DNA of 64,000 nucleotides from Embleya sp040629175 (GTDB lineage Bacteria; Actinomycetota; Actinomycetes; Streptomycetales; Streptomycetaceae), in the NCBI RefSeq assembly GCF_040629175.1, contig NZ_JBEXUX010000053.1, positions 1 to 64,000 on the forward strand. Direction: 5' to 3'. Shown here piece by piece: positions 34,731-43,408 of the stretch (position 1 is the first letter of the stretch; each line of letters opens with the position of its first letter). The position numbers were made by a program, and so were the translations under genes. Under the pieces are notes generated by a model, which made no database searches, was not told the DNA's origin, and saw only the letters and a list, made by a program, of their open reading frames with translations.

Positions 34731-36028
34731 AGCCCGACGCCACCGTCGTGATCGCCGGCGCGGGCCAGGGCGGGTTCCAGGTCGCGGCGTCGCTGCGCGA
34801 ACGCGGCCACGTCGGCCCCGTCGTCCTGATCGGCGACGAACCGGGCCTGCCCTACCAACGACCGCCCCTGTCGAAGAACTTCCTGCTGCAGCCCCGGACG
34901 CAGATCGAGCTGCGCCCCCACTCGTTCTACGAGCGCCGTCACATCGAACTGCGACACGCGCGAGTCGCCGCCATCGACCGGTCCACCCGGCGGGTCCGGC
35001 TGACCGACGGACACACCCTGGCGTACGACCACCTCGTGCTGGCCACGGGAGCCCGCAACCGCACCCCGCCGATCGAGGGCGTCACCCTGGACGGGATCGT
35101 CCAGGTCCGCACCCGAGACGACGCGGAACACCTGCGCGCCCGCCTGCCGGCCACCTCGCGACTGGCGATCATCGGTGCCGGGTTCATCGGCATGGAGGTG
35201 GCGGCCGCCGGGGCGAAAGCGGGGACCGAGACCACCGTCATCGAGGCGCTCCACCGTCCGATGGCCCGGGCGGTGTCCCCGGTGACCTCGACACACGTCG
35301 CCGACCTGCACCGCGCCCAAGGCACCAGGCTGTGCCTGGGACGTACGGTCGTACGCCTGGACGGCGACCACACCGGTGCCGTGACCGGCGTCCTACTCCA
35401 CGACGGCAGGCTCGTGCCGGCGGACCTCGTGGTGGTCGGCGTCGGCGTGACACCCGCCGTGGAACTCGCGACCGACGCCGGACTCGACGTCGGAGACGGC
35501 ATCCGGGTCGACGCCTACCTGAGCACCAGCGACCCGCACATCTCCGCCGTCGGCGACTGCGCCGAATTCCCCAACACCCACACCGGGACCCGAACCCGGC
35601 TCGAATCGATCCAGAACGCCGTCGACCAGGCCCGCTGCGTCGCCGCCCGCCTGACGGGCACGCCGGCCCCCTACACCGCCGTTCCCTGGTTCTGGACCGA
35701 ACAGTTCTCGACGAAACTGCAGATCGCCGGCCTCGGGCAGGGCCACGAGGACAGTACGGTCCTCGGCGACCCGGCAGGCGGATCGTTCTCCGTGCTGCTG
35801 TTCAAGGGCGGACTCCTCGCGGGCGTCGAGTCCGTCAACGCACCGGCAGACCACACCGCGGCTCGCCGCATCCTCGCCTTCGGGCGGCCGCTGCGTCGCG
35901 CGGAGACGACCGCCGACGGATTCTCGCTTCCCCAATGGGCCGGCCGACACTGCCGGAACCAGGACCGAACCGCAGCCGCGCACGATCCGGTCGACGCCGG
36001 TGCCGGCCGCACCGCCGACATGGGCTGA
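34727..36028 (+). CDS. NAD(P)H-dependent ferredoxin reductase (putidaredoxin reductase type)
   Basis: A 433-residue FAD protein. The FAD motif is VVIAGAGQGGFQVAASLRE (about residues 7-25), YQRPPLSKNFLL follows (about 45-56), the NAD motif is LAIIGAGFIGMEVAAAG (about 147-163), and the second FAD motif is ISAVGDCAEF. VPWFWTEQFSTKLQIAG is diagnostic of the putidaredoxin/rhodocoxin reductase family. It oxidises NADH and reduces the adjacent [2Fe-2S] ferredoxin, completing a class I P450 chain. Last gene of the operon. Confidence 0.93.
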   Translation: MKPDATVVIAGAGQGGFQVAASLRERGHVGPVVLIGDEPGLPYQRPPLSKNFLLQPRTQIELRPHSFYERRHIELRHARVAAIDRSTRRVRLTDGHTLAYDHLVLATGARNRTPPIEGVTLDGIVQVRTRDDAEHLRARLPATSRLAIIGAGFIGMEVAAAGAKAGTETTVIEALHRPMARAVSPVTSTHVADLHRAQGTRLCLGRTVVRLDGDHTGAVTGVLLHDGRLVPADLVVVGVGVTPAVELATDAGLDVGDGIRVDAYLSTSDPHISAVGDCAEFPNTHTGTRTRLESIQNAVDQARCVAARLTGTPAPYTAVPWFWTEQFSTKLQIAGLGQGHEDSTVLGDPAGGSFSVLLFKGGLLAGVESVNAPADHTAARRILAFGRPLRRAETTADGFSLPQWAGRHCRNQDRTAAAHDPVDAGAGRTADMG

Positions 36029-36182
36029 GCGCGGGGGCCGCCCGTCGTCGACTCCTGTACACGGACGCGGTCCGCTACCGGGCCGCCGCGCCGGCGCGCG
36101 CGTTCGACGACGGGATCGAGGCCGGTGTCCGGACCACCACCGTCGCCACGGGGCCCTGCCGAGCCCCGCGCTCCGCGACACC

Positions 36183-36491
36183 ATGACCGGACACACCTAC
36201 TCGGTGTTCGCCATCGTGTGCACGGTGCAGGACGGGCGGCCGGTCGCCGTGACCGGCTCCCAGGACGGCACCGTGCGGATCCGGGACCTGACCGCGGGAC
36301 GGTGCATCGACCGGATTCCCCTGCCCACGCCGTGTACCGCACTTGCCTGGGGCTCGACGGATCACCTGTTCGTGGCCTTCGACCGGGACGTCGCGGTGTT
36401 GCGCCGAAAGCCGTACGGCCGGAACGAAGGCCCGGTACGCCGAACAGGCATCGTCCGTGTCTCCCGGGCCTCCGGACAGGACGGCCCGTGA
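36183..36491 (+). pseudogene. WD40-repeat protein remnant
   Basis: A 102-residue open frame that reads as one and a half WD40 blades: GRPVAVTGSQDGTVRIRDLTAGR (split around the conserved GSxDGTVR) then CTALAWGSTDHLFVAFDRDVAVLRR. This matches the C-terminal end of the large NACHT/WD40 proteins common in streptomycetes, which have seven or more blades. No upstream N-terminal part remains in the preceding 150 bp. I take it as a decayed fragment; a short functional protein is unlikely. Confidence 0.6.
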
Positions 36492-36644
36492 CAGCGGCGA
36501 TCGTGGGCGTCGCCGCCACCAGGGTGCAATTCTCCCCGACCACGCGCGTCCGCCCGGATCGGGAATCGCCGGCCGCCTAGCGTGACGCGGGAACGATCCC
36601 GGCGGGCCGCCGTCGGGATCCGGACCCTACGGAGGTACCTGCCC

Positions 36645-37196
36645 ATGACCGTCGCCATCTCCGAACTCACCGGGGACTATGTCCTCGACCCGGCTCATAC
36701 CCGGATCGGTTTCGTCGCCCGCCATGCCATGGTCACCAAGGTGCGCGGTGCCTTTCACCAGTTCGAGGGCACCGCGCACCTCGACGGCGCCGACCCGGCC
36801 AAGTCCACCGGCCGGGTGGTGATCAAGACGCAGAGCATCGACACCGGCGTCGAGCAGCGCGACCAGCACCTGCGCACCAACGACTTCCTCGACGCGCCGA
36901 ACTTCCCCGACATCACCTTCCGCACCACCGAGGTCGAGCAGAAGTCCGAAACCGACTACCGGGTCACCGGCGACCTCACCGTCAAGGACACCACCAAACC
37001 GGTCGCCATCGACTTCGAGTACACCGGCAACGCGGTCGACCCCCAGGGCAACCTGCGCGTCGGTCTGGAAGGCTCGGTGACCATCTCCCGCAAGGAGTTC
37101 GGCGTCACCTGGAACGCGGCCCTGGAGGGCGGCGGCGTGTTGGTGGGCGACAAGATCGTGCTGCAGTTCGACATCTCGGCAGTCAAGCAGGGCTAG
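36645..37196 (+). CDS. YceI family protein
   Basis: A 183-residue lipocalin-like YceI protein. The opening GDYVLDPAHTRIGFVARHAMVTKVRGAF (about residues 10-37), GRVVIKTQSIDTGVEQRDQHLRTNDFLD and ITFRTTEV are the full family pattern. It lacks a signal peptide, so it is the cytosolic actinobacterial type. YceI proteins bind polyisoprenoids such as quinone precursors. ATG at 36645 has an ACGGAGGT site. A strong hairpin follows. Confidence 0.92.
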   Translation: MTVAISELTGDYVLDPAHTRIGFVARHAMVTKVRGAFHQFEGTAHLDGADPAKSTGRVVIKTQSIDTGVEQRDQHLRTNDFLDAPNFPDITFRTTEVEQKSETDYRVTGDLTVKDTTKPVAIDFEYTGNAVDPQGNLRVGLEGSVTISRKEFGVTWNAALEGGGVLVGDKIVLQFDISAVKQG

Positions 37197-37229
37197 AAGC
37201 GCCCGACCGACCACGGCTACGGCGACCGG

Positions 37230-37257
37230 ACGGGGACCGAAGTGCTTCGGTCCCCGT
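37230..37257 (+). terminator. Strong hairpin terminator after yceI
   Basis: ACGGGGACCGAAG (37230-37242) and its exact complement (37245-37257) form a 13-bp stem with TG at the tip, 33 bp after the YceI stop. It also sits just after the convergent small-peptide gene. Confidence 0.88.
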
Positions 37258-37267
37258 TCGTTACCCA

Positions 37268-37465
37268 TCAAGGGCAGTTCGTGCCGGTCTGCACCTGGGT
37301 GCCTTCGGGGCCGGGTTCCGGCGCGGGATGGGCACACGTTGCCTTCGGTGCCTGTGTGGCCGATGCGGGTACGACCGCGACGGCGGTCATCGCGCCGAAC
37401 GCGATCGCCACCGCACCCGCGGATATCGCCCAGCGGGCCGGCGGGCGGAGAACGGAACGGGACAT
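37268..37465 (-). CDS. Small secreted peptide, 65 residues
   Basis: A 65-residue product starting at an ATG (37465) with a GAGAGG site. Residues 1-35 make a good Sec signal peptide (basic MSRSVLRPPARW, hydrophobic AISAGAVAIAFGAMTAVAVV, cleavage near ASA-TQ). The mature part is about 30 residues, Pro/Thr-rich with two Cys (in KATCAHP and GTNCP) that could form a disulphide. Longer in-frame starts upstream have shadow-like sequence and are not supported. Function unknown. Confidence 0.6.
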   Translation of the reverse strand: MSRSVLRPPARWAISAGAVAIAFGAMTAVAVVPASATQAPKATCAHPAPEPGPEGTQVQTGTNCP

Positions 37466-37603
37466 GCGGAAGCCTCTCGGAACCGGCCGACGCCGCGTCG
37501 CACGGTGTCGGTGGGCGGTGTCGTCGAGGGAGGCGGCGGACACCCGCCTCCATCGCCACCGCCGAATGGGTGTGGCTCGCCGAGTATCGGCCCGGCACCC
37601 GGC

Positions 37604-37636
37604 GGCGTGACAGGTCAAGTCCTGCCCTGTCACGCC
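37604..37636. terminator. Hairpin downstream of the ferritin-like gene
   Basis: GGCGTGACAGG (37604-37614) pairs perfectly with 37626-37636 around an 11-base loop, about 110 bp beyond the stop of the minus-strand ferritin-like gene. Confidence 0.6.
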
Positions 37637-37745
37637 GAGCCGTTGTGTGCACGCGCCGACCACGGCCGCCGAACCGAGCACCGTGCGCCCGCACCCCCCG
37701 AGCCCGACGCGCCCCGCAGGGCGGGCGACCTTCCGGCAGGCGGGG

Positions 37746-38525
37746 TCACGCGGTTTGTGGTCCGGTGGGCCTCGGGCCCATCGCGTCGACGCGCTTCGGG
37801 GGGCGCAGGGCGACCATGCGGCGGGTGCCCCACAGCCGGTCGTAGGCGTACGTCGCGTGGATGCCGAACCTCAGCGCCAGCCGTCGACCGCGCGACCAGC
37901 GGAGCAGGTGACCCATACGGCCCATCACCGCGAGGCTCACGTCGCGGTTCACCTTGATCTCGGCGCGGGCGGTCCTTCGCAGGGCGCGCTCGATGTCCGC
38001 CCCACGACCGCTCGCGGACAGGCGCAGCAGTTCCTCGTGGCAATAGGCGAGGTGGTTCTCCTCGTCGTCGCAGATCATCCGGATGCCCTTGCCGATGTCG
38101 GGCTCGTCGCCGAGGTACCGGCTCAACATCCGCATGTCCTCGGCGGCGCGCTGCTCGGTGACCCGGCTGTGCACCAGGTATTCGACGATGTCCGCCTCGG
38201 TCAGCGGCTCGTCGCGGCGCAGCCGGTCGTGGGGGAGGCCGAGACCCTGGCGTTCGAGCAGCATGCAGTAGTCCGTCTCCGGCGGGACGTCGACCGGATC
38301 GAGCCCGCGACGGTGCAGCATGGCGTTGAAGATGCGGCCGTGCTTGTCCTCGTCGGCGCCGTGCCGCGCGATCTTGGGGGCGAGTTGGGGGTCGGAGACC
38401 AATGCGGCGATTCGCCCGTTCTCCCAGCCGCCCTGGCTCTCGCCTTTGGCCGCGACGCTGCAGAACAGGCGGAATGCCTCGTCGTGTCGGTGGATCTCCC
38501 GAAGGATGTCGCGCGGGCTGAGCAT
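37746..38525 (-). CDS. Ferritin-like di-iron domain protein
   Basis: A 259-residue helical protein. Three helices carry iron-ligand motifs: HGADEDKHGRIFNAML (ExxH-like, about residues 54-70), SRVTEQRAAEDMRML (about 120) and CDDEENHLAYCHEELL (ExxH, about 150), as in the ferritin-like superfamily. The C-terminal 70 residues are very basic (RWSRGRRLALRFG). Start at ATG 38525 is preferred because a GGAGACGGAGAG site precedes it; a GTG at 38552 gives nine more residues. It may be an oxidase, hydroxylase or storage protein; no partner gene hints which. Confidence 0.75.
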   Translation of the reverse strand: MLSPRDILREIHRHDEAFRLFCSVAAKGESQGGWENGRIAALVSDPQLAPKIARHGADEDKHGRIFNAMLHRRGLDPVDVPPETDYCMLLERQGLGLPHDRLRRDEPLTEADIVEYLVHSRVTEQRAAEDMRMLSRYLGDEPDIGKGIRMICDDEENHLAYCHEELLRLSASGRGADIERALRRTARAEIKVNRDVSLAVMGRMGHLLRWSRGRRLALRFGIHATYAYDRLWGTRRMVALRPPKRVDAMGPRPTGPQTA

Positions 38526-38858
38526 GACCGGGCTCTCCGTCTCCGCAGGCACTGCGCGTGCCGCTGACCTCAGTCAATGGCCCAGGCGCGTCGAGTACCG
38601 GGACCAATCGTCGGACTAGCGCCCATACCACCTCTCGGTGTCGCGAAACCGGGTGCGGGATCCACAGCCCCCGGTACACCTACTCGCCGACCCGGATGCG
38701 CCATCCCCGGGCCCGGCGGGAACGAGCGCCTCGCGGCGGACGGCGGAGCCGCCGGGCGGGGACCCGCGAGGGTGAACACGCATACCTGTCGGGGAGGTCT
38801 GCGATCCTCAAGGGGAGCCGCGCTCAACGCGGTTGGACCGGTACGCGGAGGCAGCCGA

Positions 38859-39821
38859 ATGACAGTCGAGGACCATGAGACGCACTTCGCGGGCCTGCCC
38901 GTCGTCGAGGCGACGATCGACGGCCAGGGCACGATCCGCATTCCCAGCGGGGTGCGTCCCGACGAGTCCGCCTGGCGGCTGCGGGTCGAGGACGCCTGGG
39001 ATTGCGACGATGCGACGGCTTCCTTCGCCGCGTTGTTCGCGCGGTTCCTGGACGAGGTGGACGCCGCACGGGTCTCCGCGCTCGTCATCGGTGAGTGGGG
39101 TGCGGCCGACCCGCCCGATCCGACCGATGGCCCGATACCGCTCCTGAGCCGGTTCGCCGACCGGCTGCCCGCTCTGCGGGCGGTGTTCGTCGGCGACATC
39201 GTGCGTGAGGAATCGGACATCGCCTATATCGAACAGACCGACCTCACCCCGCTCCTCGACGCCCATCCCCGGCTCGAGGAACTCGCGGTGCGCGGCGGCT
39301 CGGGCCTGGCCCTGCCCACCCGGACGTACCCGCACCTGCGCACGCTCCGCCTCCAGAGCGGCGGGATGCCGCGCGGGGTGGTCCGGGCCGTCGCCGACAG
39401 CGTCTTCCCGGAGTTGCGCCATCTCGACATGTGGCTCGGCGTCGCCTCCTACGGCGGCGACGCGACCGTCGAGGACCTGGCGGACATCCTGGACGGTGCG
39501 CGGCTGCCCGCGCTGACCCGTCTCGGCCTGATGGACAGCGAGATCACCGACGGGGTCGCAGCGGCCCTCGCGCACGCCCCCATCGTCGCCCGTCTGGACG
39601 AACTCGACCTTTCCATGGGTACGTTGGGTGACCAGGGGATCGAGGCACTGCTGGCCGGGCAATCGCTCACCCACCTGAAGCGGCTCGACCTGCGGCACCA
39701 CTTCGTCGGCGAGGCGACGGCGCGGCGCCTGCGCGAGGCGTTGACGCTGGCGGGGGTCGAGATCGACCTCTCGGATCCGTGTACCGACTGGACCGGAAGG
39801 TACGTGCAGGTCTCCGAGTGA
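38859..39821 (+). CDS. STM4015-like leucine-rich repeat protein
   Basis: A 320-residue cytosolic protein. The N-terminal part (THFAGLPVVE to ALVIGEW) and the following irregular leucine-rich repeats (LEELAVRGGSGLALP, LRTLRLQSGGMP, LRHLDMWLGVASYGGD, LTRLGLMDSEITDG, LDELDLSMGTLGDQG, LKRLDLRHHFVGE) fit the STM4015 family, seen in several copies in streptomycetes. The repeats form a solenoid for protein binding. No partner genes of the STM4012-4014 kind are nearby. Role unknown. Confidence 0.82.
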   Translation: MTVEDHETHFAGLPVVEATIDGQGTIRIPSGVRPDESAWRLRVEDAWDCDDATASFAALFARFLDEVDAARVSALVIGEWGAADPPDPTDGPIPLLSRFADRLPALRAVFVGDIVREESDIAYIEQTDLTPLLDAHPRLEELAVRGGSGLALPTRTYPHLRTLRLQSGGMPRGVVRAVADSVFPELRHLDMWLGVASYGGDATVEDLADILDGARLPALTRLGLMDSEITDGVAAALAHAPIVARLDELDLSMGTLGDQGIEALLAGQSLTHLKRLDLRHHFVGEATARRLREALTLAGVEIDLSDPCTDWTGRYVQVSE

Positions 39822-39860
39822 TCCCCGCAGGGCCGACTTCGGGTCGGGCCCGGGGGACGC

Positions 39861-39898
39861 GCCGACCTCGCGGCGCCGGATGGGCTCGCGAGGTCGGC
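39861..39898. terminator. Hairpin between convergent genes
   Basis: GCCGACCTCGCG (39861-39872) pairs exactly with 39887-39898 around a 14-base loop, between the LRR gene and the convergent DUF2000 gene. Confidence 0.78.
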
Positions 39899-39975
39899 AC
39901 GCCTTCGGGCCGTGAGGGGACGCACGGGAAGCGTGTGTGAGGGGGAGCCGGCACGGGCCGGGCGTGTGCCGCTCG

Positions 39976-40407
39976 CTATGGGTGCATCTCCGCCCCCTTG
40001 AGGACCTTGTCGACCACGTTGCGCGGCCCGTGCACGGCCAGCCCCACCAGGTCCAATCGGTCCCGCCGGACCCCCCGTACCGCCGCCCGGTTGTCCCGGT
40101 CGTTGCCGGTGGCGAAGAGGTCGGCGGTGAACACCGCGATCGGCAGGTCGCGACCCACCGCCCGGCCGTGGGCCGAGGCGAGCAGTTCCCCGCTGCCTTG
40201 GAAGACCAGTACCGGTTGGCGGAACATCGGGAGATAGGTGGTGTCGTCGGCGTCGGCATAGGGTTCGCCGATCACCTCGGGGATCCGTGTACCGAGGCCG
40301 CTGACCAGGAACGCGGTGACGTTCAACCGCTGCCACACGGCCAGGTCCGCGCGCAGGAGTACGGCGATCTTGGTGTCGAAACGAACGGGTGCGAGCTGGG
40401 TTTCCAT
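39976..40407 (-). CDS. DUF2000 family protein
   Basis: A 143-residue protein starting at ATG 40407. RFDTKIAVLLRADLAVWQRLNVTAFLVSG (split at its first helix, about residues 9-36) and YADADDTTYLPMFRQPVLVFQG match DUF2000, a small alpha-beta family of unknown function with a peptidyl-tRNA hydrolase-like fold. It is divergent from an AraC regulator only 49 bp away, a pairing frequent in actinobacteria and proteobacteria, so the regulator probably controls it. Confidence 0.85.
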   Translation of the reverse strand: METQLAPVRFDTKIAVLLRADLAVWQRLNVTAFLVSGLGTRIPEVIGEPYADADDTTYLPMFRQPVLVFQGSGELLASAHGRAVGRDLPIAVFTADLFATGNDRDNRAAVRGVRRDRLDLVGLAVHGPRNVVDKVLKGAEMHP

Positions 40408-40456
40408 GCCCGCATCGTGCCCCGGGTGGCCAAGGCCCGTCTTGTACGATCCTGAC

Positions 40457-41332
40457 ATGGGTGCCGGCTCGGAGATCGTGGCGTGGCGGCCCTCGGTGGC
40501 CGGCGTGAGCGAGGTGCTGCACGCCCACATGACGGATCACACGTACCCGATGCACACGCACGCGGCGTGGACGCTGCTGATCGTGGACGACGGCATGGTC
40601 AGGTACGACCTGGACCGGCACGAGCACGGTGTGCTGCGGCGCGCGGTGAGCCTGCTGCCGCCGCACGTCCCGCACAACGGCAGTGCGGCCACCCCGACCG
40701 GGTTCCGCAAGCGGGTGCTCTATCTGGACTCCTCGCACCTGGCCGACGACCTGATCGGCCGGGCCGTGGACCATCCGGAGTTCGACGACCGCGCGCTGCG
40801 CGGGCGGGTGCATCGACTGCACACCTCGCTGCTGCGACCGGGCGAGGAGTTGGAGGCGGAGAGCAGGCTCGCGTTCATCGCCGAGCGGTTGCGCGGGCAT
40901 CTGCTCGGTCGAGTCGCCGCACCGGCCGTGGTGCGGGACGTCGGATTGGCCCACCGACTGCGTGATCTGCTCGACGCGCGTTTCGTCGAGGGGGTCACCC
41001 TCGATGCGGCGTCGGCACTGCTGCACGCCCACCCGACCCACCTGGTCCGTGCTTTCGGCCGGGAGTTCGGTATCGGCCCGCACCAGTACCTGACCGGACG
41101 CCGGGTCGACCTCGCGCGCGGTCTCCTGCTGGACGGCATGCCACCGCACACCGTCGCGGTGACCGCCGGCTTCTACGACCAGTCGCATCTGAACCGTCAC
41201 TTCAAGCGCGCTCTCGGCATCAGCCCGGGCCGGTTCGCCCGTACCGGGGCACGCCTGGAGACCACGGCCCGACCGACCGCGCGCAGCACGGCGATCGACA
41301 CCCCCGCGTCGGCGCGCGGCGACATCGACTGA
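40457..41332 (+). CDS. AraC family transcriptional regulator
   Basis: A 291-residue regulator. The N-terminal cupin sensor shows HTYPMHTHAAWTLLIVDDGMVRYDLD and LLPPHVPHNG (about residues 28-80). The two C-terminal helix-turn-helix motifs are VTLDAASALLHAHPTHLVRAFGREFGIGPHQYL and VAVTAGFYDQSHLNRHFKRALGISPGRFAR (about 180-265; each longer than shown here as separate helices). It is divergent from DUF2000 with a 49-bp shared promoter gap. Confidence 0.9.
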   Translation: MGAGSEIVAWRPSVAGVSEVLHAHMTDHTYPMHTHAAWTLLIVDDGMVRYDLDRHEHGVLRRAVSLLPPHVPHNGSAATPTGFRKRVLYLDSSHLADDLIGRAVDHPEFDDRALRGRVHRLHTSLLRPGEELEAESRLAFIAERLRGHLLGRVAAPAVVRDVGLAHRLRDLLDARFVEGVTLDAASALLHAHPTHLVRAFGREFGIGPHQYLTGRRVDLARGLLLDGMPPHTVAVTAGFYDQSHLNRHFKRALGISPGRFARTGARLETTARPTARSTAIDTPASARGDID

Positions 41333-41500
41333 GGCCGGCCCGCGAGGATCCCCTCGCGACGACCGGCGCACCACACGGGAGATCCCGTGCAGCGCACTCG
41401 CCGCCCACACCGGCCCCGGTCACGCGTAGGTCGAGCCGGTGCCGCGGGCCGGACGGGGGCGAACGTGGTCGATGTTGCCACCCCCGGTGTCCCGGTGCTT

Positions 41501-41553
41501 GCGGGTCGCGGGCGGCGCCGGTGTCGTGCCGACCGGTGCCGCCCGCGACCCGC
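41501..41553. terminator. 16-bp hairpin between convergent genes
   Basis: GCGGGTCGCGGGCGGC (41501-41516) is exactly complementary to 41538-41553. The 21-base loop contains a further CCGGT/ACCGG pair. It lies between the AraC gene and the convergent cyclophilin gene, nearer to the latter. Confidence 0.8.
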
Positions 41554-41598
41554 CCGCGACCCAGGGGCAGGCAGCCCGGTCGTCTCGAAGCCCGGCGG

Positions 41599-42126
41599 TC
41601 AGCGGGTTTCGATGACGACCTTCTCGATGACCACGTCCTGGACGGGGCGGTCGTTGCGAGGGTTGGTGTCCGCGGTGGCGATGGCGTCGACGACCTTCTG
41701 GCTTGCCTCGTCGGCGACTTCGCCGAAGATGGTGTGCTTCCCGGTGAGCCAGGTGGTCGGGCCGACGGTGATGAAGAACTGGGAACCGTTGGTGCCGGGC
41801 CCGCTGTTGGCCATGGCCAGCAGGTACGGCTTGGTGAACGCCAGGTCCGGGTGGAACTCGTCGGCGAACTTGTATCCCGGGCCGCCGGTTCCGTTGCCCA
41901 GGGGATCGCCGCCCTGGATCATGAAGCCCTCGATCACGCGGTGGAAGACGGTGCCGTCGTACAACGGGGCCGTGCTCGGTTGGCCGGTGTTGGGGTCCAC
42001 CCACTGCCGCTCGCCCGTCGCGAGTTCCACGAAGTTCTTGACGGTCTTGGGCACATGGTTCGGCAACAGCCGGACCACGATGTCGCCCTTGTTGGTCTTC
42101 AAGGTCGCGTACAGCTCTTCCGCCAT
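41599..42126 (-). CDS. Cyclophilin-type peptidyl-prolyl cis-trans isomerase
   Basis: A 175-residue cytosolic cyclophilin. It contains LYDGTVFHRVIEGFMIQGGDP with the catalytic Arg in FHRV, then GTNGSQFFITVGPTTWLTGKHTIFGEV (Gln-Phe-Phe substrate pocket, Trp for cyclosporin contact). The ATG at 42126 has a GAAGGA site. It speeds proline isomerisation during folding. Streptomycetes carry such a short cytosolic form as a housekeeping gene. Confidence 0.95.
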   Translation of the reverse strand: MAEELYATLKTNKGDIVVRLLPNHVPKTVKNFVELATGERQWVDPNTGQPSTAPLYDGTVFHRVIEGFMIQGGDPLGNGTGGPGYKFADEFHPDLAFTKPYLLAMANSGPGTNGSQFFITVGPTTWLTGKHTIFGEVADEASQKVVDAIATADTNPRNDRPVQDVVIEKVVIETR

Positions 42127-42332
42127 CTCAATCCTTCGGTTTCGGCACTCGGGGCACGGCCAGTCTTGCCGACGCCCGCGCCGGCGATGGGCGACGACAC
42201 GGGATATCACCCGGACGGGCAAGCGCGCGTTGCATGCGGCGGCGGGGGACGGCCGACGATCGGCGTTCGGCAACGCCACGCGGCGGAGAGTTCCGCCCTT
42301 ACCCCCGGCCTCCCGGGCCACGGCCGCCGGCG

Positions 42333-43232
42333 TCATGCCTCCGCCAACACCGCCCCGATCACATGCCGCGCGTTACGTGCCATCGTCGGGTTCGTCCTGC
42401 GGTAGTACGGCAAGGCGATCAGCGCCTGCGAGAGCGTCCGTCCCCGGCCCCGCGTCCAGGTCGCGTCATCGACACCGAGTGCCTCGCGGAAGAGTTCCCT
42501 CGCATCGGCCGGCAACAGATTCCATGCCGGGAAAAGATCGCAGGCCGGATCGCCCACCCCCATGCACCCGAAGTCGATCAACGACGTCAGCCTGCCGCCG
42601 TTCACCAGCAGATTGCCCGGCATCAGATCGGCATGCAGCCACACCGGCGCCCCGTCCCAGCCCGGACTGCGCAGCGCGTCCTCCCATACGGCGGCCACGG
42701 AATCGCAGTCGACGTCCTCCCCCGGCATCCCACGCAGTTCCTCGATCGCGGCCCGGGTCGCCGCGTCGAGTGCGGCGAGTGGTCCGCCGCGGTGGGCCTG
42801 CGGCGCATCGGGCAGGTTGATGCGCCGCATCGCCGTGACGACCTCGGCCAGATCCGCGGCCAGCAGCGCGGACTCGTCCAGTGCCCCTGCCACCGGGTTC
42901 TCGCCCGGCAACCACCGGTACACCGACCACGGCCACGGATACCCCTCGGCGGGTTGTCCGACCCCGAGCACTTCGGGGATGGCCGTGGGCAGTCGGGACG
43001 CGAGACGGGGCAGCCACTCCTGCTCCATCGACACGGCCTTGGCTCCGCCCTCGACCAGCGGCAACCGTACGACCATGTCGTCGCCCAACCGATACATGGC
43101 GTTGACCGTGCCTCCGGACGCAAACCGCCGCACCCCGATCCCCGCCCACTGCGGGAACTGCCCGGCGACCAACCGCCGCACGAGGTCATCGTCGATGGGG
43201 TGTTCGTCGGGATGCATCCGCCCTGTGCTCAT
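42333..43232 (-). CDS. Aminoglycoside phosphotransferase (APH) family kinase
   Basis: A 299-residue APH-fold kinase. FASGGTVNAMYRLGDDMVVRLPL holds the nucleotide loop and Lys/Arg position (about residues 37-59), VWLHADLMPGNLLVNGG is the catalytic loop (Asp in HAD, Asn seven later, about 199-214) and LIDFGCMGVGDPACDLFPAW the metal-binding segment (about 218-237). Family members phosphorylate aminoglycosides, choline, homoserine or other small alcohols. This subtype is common in actinobacterial chromosomes and need not give resistance. Start at ATG 43232. Confidence 0.88.
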   Translation of the reverse strand: MSTGRMHPDEHPIDDDLVRRLVAGQFPQWAGIGVRRFASGGTVNAMYRLGDDMVVRLPLVEGGAKAVSMEQEWLPRLASRLPTAIPEVLGVGQPAEGYPWPWSVYRWLPGENPVAGALDESALLAADLAEVVTAMRRINLPDAPQAHRGGPLAALDAATRAAIEELRGMPGEDVDCDSVAAVWEDALRSPGWDGAPVWLHADLMPGNLLVNGGRLTSLIDFGCMGVGDPACDLFPAWNLLPADARELFREALGVDDATWTRGRGRTLSQALIALPYYRRTNPTMARNARHVIGAVLAEA

Positions 43233-43408
43233 GGCACACCATCGGACCGCTGAACTCCGACGAACGTCAAACGATTTCCCTCGTCGGCGGGCTCGGGATC
43301 GAGTTCGAGGGCGACGGCACACTCCGGGGACCGTGTCCGCCCGGAACGCATGGCATCGCCCGGGCCGGCGAGCGGGCCGCCCGCCTCGGCCGTGGGCACG
43401 CGACGAGG

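Noticed and set aside
31291..36028. Reading the P450 operon as part of an antibiotic gene cluster
   Set aside because: No polyketide, peptide synthetase or terpene gene is in the window, and FAH plus dedicated ferredoxin/reductase fit catabolism better.
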